Assembly: GCA_021201475.1 (NCBI GenBank)
Contig: JAJQEV010000046.1
Location: 1 to 60,297, forward strand
Reading direction: 5' to 3'
From: Clostridiales bacterium
Lineage (GTDB): Bacteria; Bacillota; Clostridia; Oscillospirales; Oscillospiraceae
Length of the DNA: 60,297 nt
Under the pieces are notes generated by a model that worked only from the letters and a program-made list of their open reading frames with translations, searched no databases and had not been told where the DNA came from. Position numbers and translations under genes: made by a program. Of this stretch, positions 57,265 through 60,297 are shown in pieces (positions within the stretch are counted from its first letter, which is position 1; each line of letters begins with the position of its first letter).

Positions 57265-59640
57265 ATGACAGACTTATTTGAAAAATCTATCCGCACCCTG
57301 GAGCTGCCCCGGGTGCTGGATCTGCTGGCGGCCCAGGCGGTCAGCGCAGACGGCAAGGAGCAGTGCCGCGCCCTGCGCCCCTCGGTGGAGGAGGCGGAGG
57401 TGCTGCGCCTCCAGGCGGAGACCACCGCCGCCCGGAACATGATGGACTTAAGCGGCCCTCCGGCCCTGGCCAACGTGAAGCCGGTGGCGGCTTCCTTGCA
57501 GCGGGCAGACCTGGGGGGCAGCCTGAACCCCAGGGAACTGTTGGACATTGCGGCGGTGCTGCGCACCGCCCGGGAGGTGGCCGCCTATGACGGCGTGGGG
57601 GAGAACCCCACCGTGCTGGACGGTATGTTCCGCTCCCTCCGGGTGAACCGCTACCTGGAGGACAAGATTTACGGCGCTATCCTCTCCGAGGAGGAAATTG
57701 CCGACAACGCCAGCCCGGAGCTGGCGGACATCCGCCGCCACATCCGCCTCAGCACCGGCAAGGCCCGGGAGGTGTTGCAAAAGCTGATTTCCTCCAGCGC
57801 GGCGAAGTATTTGCAGGAGCCCATCATTACCATTCGGCAGGACCGGTTCGTGGTGCCGGTGAAGGCGGAGTTTAAGGGCAGCGTGCCGGGGCTGGTGCAT
57901 GACGTGTCCGCCACCGGCTCCACCTATTTCATCGAACCAATGGCGGCGGTGCAGGCCAACAACGAGCTGCGGGAGCTGCTGACCAAGGAGGAGGTGGAGA
58001 TTGCCCACATCCTGGCGGCCCTCTCCGCCGAAGCCGCCTCCTTCCAGGGGGATATTCTGCTGGACTACCAGCTTCTGGTGGAGCTGGACGTGATTTTCGC
58101 CCGGGCCAAACTCAGCACCCGGATGTGGGGCATGGAGCCGACCCTCAGCGGGGACGGCAGCTTCTCCTTCCAGAAGGCCCGCCACCCCCTGCTGGACCCC
58201 AAGACGGCGGTACCCATCGACCTGCGGCTGGGCAGCGACTTTGACACCTTAGTCATTACCGGCCCCAACACCGGCGGCAAGACGGTGACGCTGAAAACGG
58301 CGGGGCTGCTGACCCTGATGGCCCAGTGCGGCCTCCACCTGCCGGTGTCCGACGGCAGCACCTTCGCCGTGTTCCGGGAGGTGCTGGCCGACATCGGGGA
58401 CGAGCAGTCCATCGAGCAGTCCCTCTCCACCTTCTCCTCCCACATCACCAACGTGGTAAAGATTTTGGAGGAGGCGGACGACCGGACGCTGCTCCTCTAC
58501 GACGAACTGGGGGCGGGCACCGACCCCGTGGAGGGCGCGGCCCTGGCCGTGGCCATCATCGAGGAGTCCCGGGCCATGGGGGCGAAGCTGATTGCCACTA
58601 CCCATTACGCGGAGTTGAAACAGTACGCCATGACAACGCCCGGTGTTCAAAACGCCTCCTGCGAGTTCGATGTGGAGACCCTCCAGCCCACCTACCGCCT
58701 GCTCATCGGCCTGCCGGGGAAGTCCAACGCCTTCGCCATCTCCCGGCGGCTGGGGCTGCCGGAGCACGTCATTGACCACGCCATGGAGCGGATGGACAGC
58801 CAGAACATCCAGTTTGAGGACATTCTCTCCCAGCTGGAGGGGCAGCGCCAGAAGATGGAGGCGGAGCGCCGGGAGAGCGAACGTCTGCGCCGCCAGATGG
58901 AGGCGGACGCCGCCGCCTCCGCTCAGTACCGGGAGAAAATCGAGCAGGAGCGGGCCAAGGTGGTGGACAAGGCCAACGCCGAGGCCCGGCAGATTCTGGC
59001 CGACGCCCGGGCTGCCTCCAATGTGGTGTTCCACGAGCTGGACAACCTGAAAAAGCGCCAGCGCCAGGGTCAGCAGGACTGGCAGAATGACAATGAGGAG
59101 CGTGCCGCCCTCCGCCATAAGCTGAACGAGGCGGAGGCTGCCCTGGGTCAGGGGGCGGCGCTGCCGGAGCAGCCTGCCGGTCGCCCGGCTGTCCAGGGGG
59201 ACACGGTGGAACTGGTCAAGACCCACACCAGAGCCGAGGTGCTGGCCGTGAATAAGGACGGCACCCTCCAGCTCCAGGCCGGCATCCTGAACATCACCGC
59301 CAAGCAGGAGGACGTTCGGGTAGTGGAGCAGCAGAAGCAGACGGGGAAGCCCAAGCGCCCCGCCGGTCAGGTCCACGCCAACGTCCACGCCGCCCCCAGC
59401 CGCCAGGAACTGGACATCCGGGGCATGACGGCGGACGAGGCCCTGGCCGTGGTGGAGCAGTACCTGGACAATGCGGTGATGGCCCATCTAACCACAGTGA
59501 CCATCATTCACGGCAAGGGCACCGGGGCGCTGCGCGCCGCCGTCCAGCAGTATTTAAAGACCTGCAAGTATGTGAAGCGCTACCGCCTGGGCCGCTACGG
59601 CGAGGGAGAGACCGGCGTGACGGTGGTAGAGCTGAAATAA
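57265..59640 (+). CDS. mutS2: MutS2 endonuclease/ATPase
   Basis: This 791-residue protein has the MutS-type ATPase with Walker A GPNTGGKTV (about residue 333), DELGAGTDPVEGAAL and TTHYAELK. A long coiled coil (about 510-640) and a C-terminal Smr nuclease domain follow, with LDIRGMTADEAL and HGKGTGALR. MutS2 limits recombination and rescues collided ribosomes. ATG 57265 is chosen: it has AAAGAGG and gives the standard length. The frame is open to 57196. Confidence 0.96.
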   Translation: MTDLFEKSIRTLELPRVLDLLAAQAVSADGKEQCRALRPSVEEAEVLRLQAETTAARNMMDLSGPPALANVKPVAASLQRADLGGSLNPRELLDIAAVLRTAREVAAYDGVGENPTVLDGMFRSLRVNRYLEDKIYGAILSEEEIADNASPELADIRRHIRLSTGKAREVLQKLISSSAAKYLQEPIITIRQDRFVVPVKAEFKGSVPGLVHDVSATGSTYFIEPMAAVQANNELRELLTKEEVEIAHILAALSAEAASFQGDILLDYQLLVELDVIFARAKLSTRMWGMEPTLSGDGSFSFQKARHPLLDPKTAVPIDLRLGSDFDTLVITGPNTGGKTVTLKTAGLLTLMAQCGLHLPVSDGSTFAVFREVLADIGDEQSIEQSLSTFSSHITNVVKILEEADDRTLLLYDELGAGTDPVEGAALAVAIIEESRAMGAKLIATTHYAELKQYAMTTPGVQNASCEFDVETLQPTYRLLIGLPGKSNAFAISRRLGLPEHVIDHAMERMDSQNIQFEDILSQLEGQRQKMEAERRESERLRRQMEADAAASAQYREKIEQERAKVVDKANAEARQILADARAASNVVFHELDNLKKRQRQGQQDWQNDNEERAALRHKLNEAEAALGQGAALPEQPAGRPAVQGDTVELVKTHTRAEVLAVNKDGTLQLQAGILNITAKQEDVRVVEQQKQTGKPKRPAGQVHANVHAAPSRQELDIRGMTADEALAVVEQYLDNAVMAHLTTVTIIHGKGTGALRAAVQQYLKTCKYVKRYRLGRYGEGETGVTVVELK

Positions 59641-59661
59641 ATCATTTTCCATCCCAGATAA

Positions 59662-59708
59662 AACCGGACTGTGCAGCAGAATTGAGGTTGCACAGTCCGG
59701 TTGTTTTT
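59662..59708 (+). terminator. Terminator of the yqfC-mutS2 cluster
   Basis: AACCGGACTGTGCA (59662-59675) pairs with TGCACAGTCCGGTT (59689-59702), followed by GTTTTT. Confidence 0.9.
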
Positions 59709-59823
59709 ACGACCTCCGATGGATAGAAATGGCGTCAACTTGGAATGAAATCCATCCTTCCGTTGAATGGAAAGCGTGGCGGGACAGTCAGATTTGCAAG
59801 ACCGAATGGTACCATTAAAGTTT

Positions 59824-59946
59824 CCCAGCCGCCATCGGCGGCAGTTTTGGTGCGTAGGGATTACATCATTTCTAACGGAATAGACCACCTGATTGAGGGA
59901 TAAGGCGCAAGCCGCTGACGGGATACAGTGAGATTCTTAAGAGGGG
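59824..59946 (+). repeat. R2 repeat, copy near the right edge
   Basis: Blocks GCCGCCATCGGCGGCAG, TTTTGGTGCGTA, GGCGCAAGCCGCT and GATTCTTAAGAGGGG match the copies at 47240-47755. The middle has diverged. Confidence 0.75.
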
Positions 59947-60213
59947 TGAGTGATAAACTAAAACTGGACATGGGGGTGCAAAAATTGGACACGGTGATAT
60001 AATCTATGTACAAAGGAAATATCATTCTTGGACAGGCATCAGCATCCAGTGGACAGTCCAATGGTATGAAGTCAAGTAGGTAATTCAGGAAAAAACTGAT
60101 TAAAATTTCGAAAAAAAGGCTTTGCACAAGGCAAAAAGGCAACACAAACCCAAGCCCTGCCCCTCAAATTTTTTTGAAACAGGGCTATTTCGTCAGAGCG
60201 GCAGGCGATGTGC

Positions 60214-60297
60214 TTAGCCCTCCGGCGCGATATACAGGCGGTTGTCCTTCAGCAGACGAAAGACTAACCGAACCAGCTTTCTGGCAGTGAGAGCGAG
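60214..60297 (-). CDS. IS110-family transposase, C-terminal end (partial)
   Basis: The last 27 codons are visible: LALTARKLVRLVFRLLKDNR then LYIAPEG and a stop. Alternation of ARKL(V)RL and a final K/R-N/D-x-LY is the usual C-terminus of IS110/IS1111 (transposase_20) proteins. The catalytic domains lie outside the window. IS110 elements are recombinases guided by a structured RNA from the non-coding end of the element. Confidence 0.7.
   Translation of the reverse strand, partial: LALTARKLVRLVFRLLKDNRLYIAPEG

Larger units (their letters stand above)
59641..60213. other. Intergenic region with terminator, R2 repeat and insertion-sequence flank
   Basis: This 573-base region holds the mutS2 terminator (59662-59708), an R2 copy (59824-59946) and, from about 59950, four TGGACA motifs (near 59966, 59984, 60031 and 60049) and a TATAAT at 59998. 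It then runs into AT-rich sequence with GCCCTG/CAGGGC arms (60154-60186) just beyond the IS110 transposase stop. A 25-codon ORF from ATG 60007 matches nothing I know. Confidence 0.5.

Noticed and set aside
59950-60082. IS21-type left end, based on repeated TGGACA motifs
   Set aside because: No istA-like ORF follows and the motif spacing is irregular; the assignment would be guesswork.

Overview
The window is chromosomal DNA from a GC-rich, anaerobic, spore-forming member of the Clostridia, most likely an Oscillospiraceae gut bacterium (Flavonifractor, Lawsonibacter or Oscillibacter type). This is inferred from pyruvate:ferredoxin oxidoreductase, class III ribonucleotide reductase, the sporulation genes yqfC, yqfD, ylbJ and yqzL, strong Shine-Dalgarno sequences and consensus sigma-A promoters. 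No rRNA, tRNA or CRISPR array was found.

Layout. 0.2-9 kb: a stand-alone GyrB/ParE-like topoisomerase subunit, a small membrane protein, pyruvate:ferredoxin oxidoreductase on the minus strand, then an XRE regulator, NUDIX hydrolase and GNAT acetyltransferase operon. 9.3-10.4 kb: a decayed IS630-type element. 10.7-11.9 kb: a PlsC-like acyltransferase with a zinc ribbon. 12.0-17.1 kb (minus): a phage-derived tail fibre, hydrolase, holin and endolysin cassette under its own consensus promoter, with no head, packaging or integration genes. 17.3-26.8 kb: a surface polysaccharide operon (two multi-domain GT2 glycosyltransferases, UDP-glucose dehydrogenase, a TupA-like ATP-grasp protein, a membrane acyltransferase). 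26.9-32.5 kb: two large secreted wall proteins with acidic N-termini and near-identical internal tandem duplications; the first carries a frameshift at a C5 run. 32.5-38.0 kb: a two-subunit ABC exporter, alanine racemase and MazF. 38.1-40.8 kb (minus): a lipoprotein and a three-gene operon of unknown role (J-domain-like coiled coil, unknown protein, HIRAN protein). 41.0-45.2 kb: a Fur-family regulator with a TSCPD protein, facing a csoR-copA copper-efflux operon whose CopA ends in a CopZ-like domain. 45.2-46.9 kb: DUF378, a Cys-rich small protein and YlbJ. 47-47.9 kb: a repeat-rich gap. 47.9-50.6 kb: nrdG and nrdD with candidate NrdR boxes. 51-59.6 kb: the conserved block yqfC-yqfD-phoH-ybeY-(two paralogous membrane proteins)-era-yqzL-recO-mutS2. 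The right edge enters an IS110-family transposase.

Cross-cutting features. A MITE-like repeat with 18-bp terminal inverted repeats occurs four times. Three copies lie immediately downstream of a recognisable promoter, inside the 5' leader of pyruvate:ferredoxin oxidoreductase, of the GH25 lysozyme gene and of csoR. A second repeat family occurs at the left edge, twice in inverted orientation at 47.2-47.8 kb, and at 59.8 kb. The best candidates for undescribed biology are the MITE leaders, the J-domain/unknown/HIRAN operon, the tail-lysis cassette with apparently non-AUG starts, the CopZ domain with its own internal ribosome binding site, and the hairpin that buries the ylbJ ribosome binding site.
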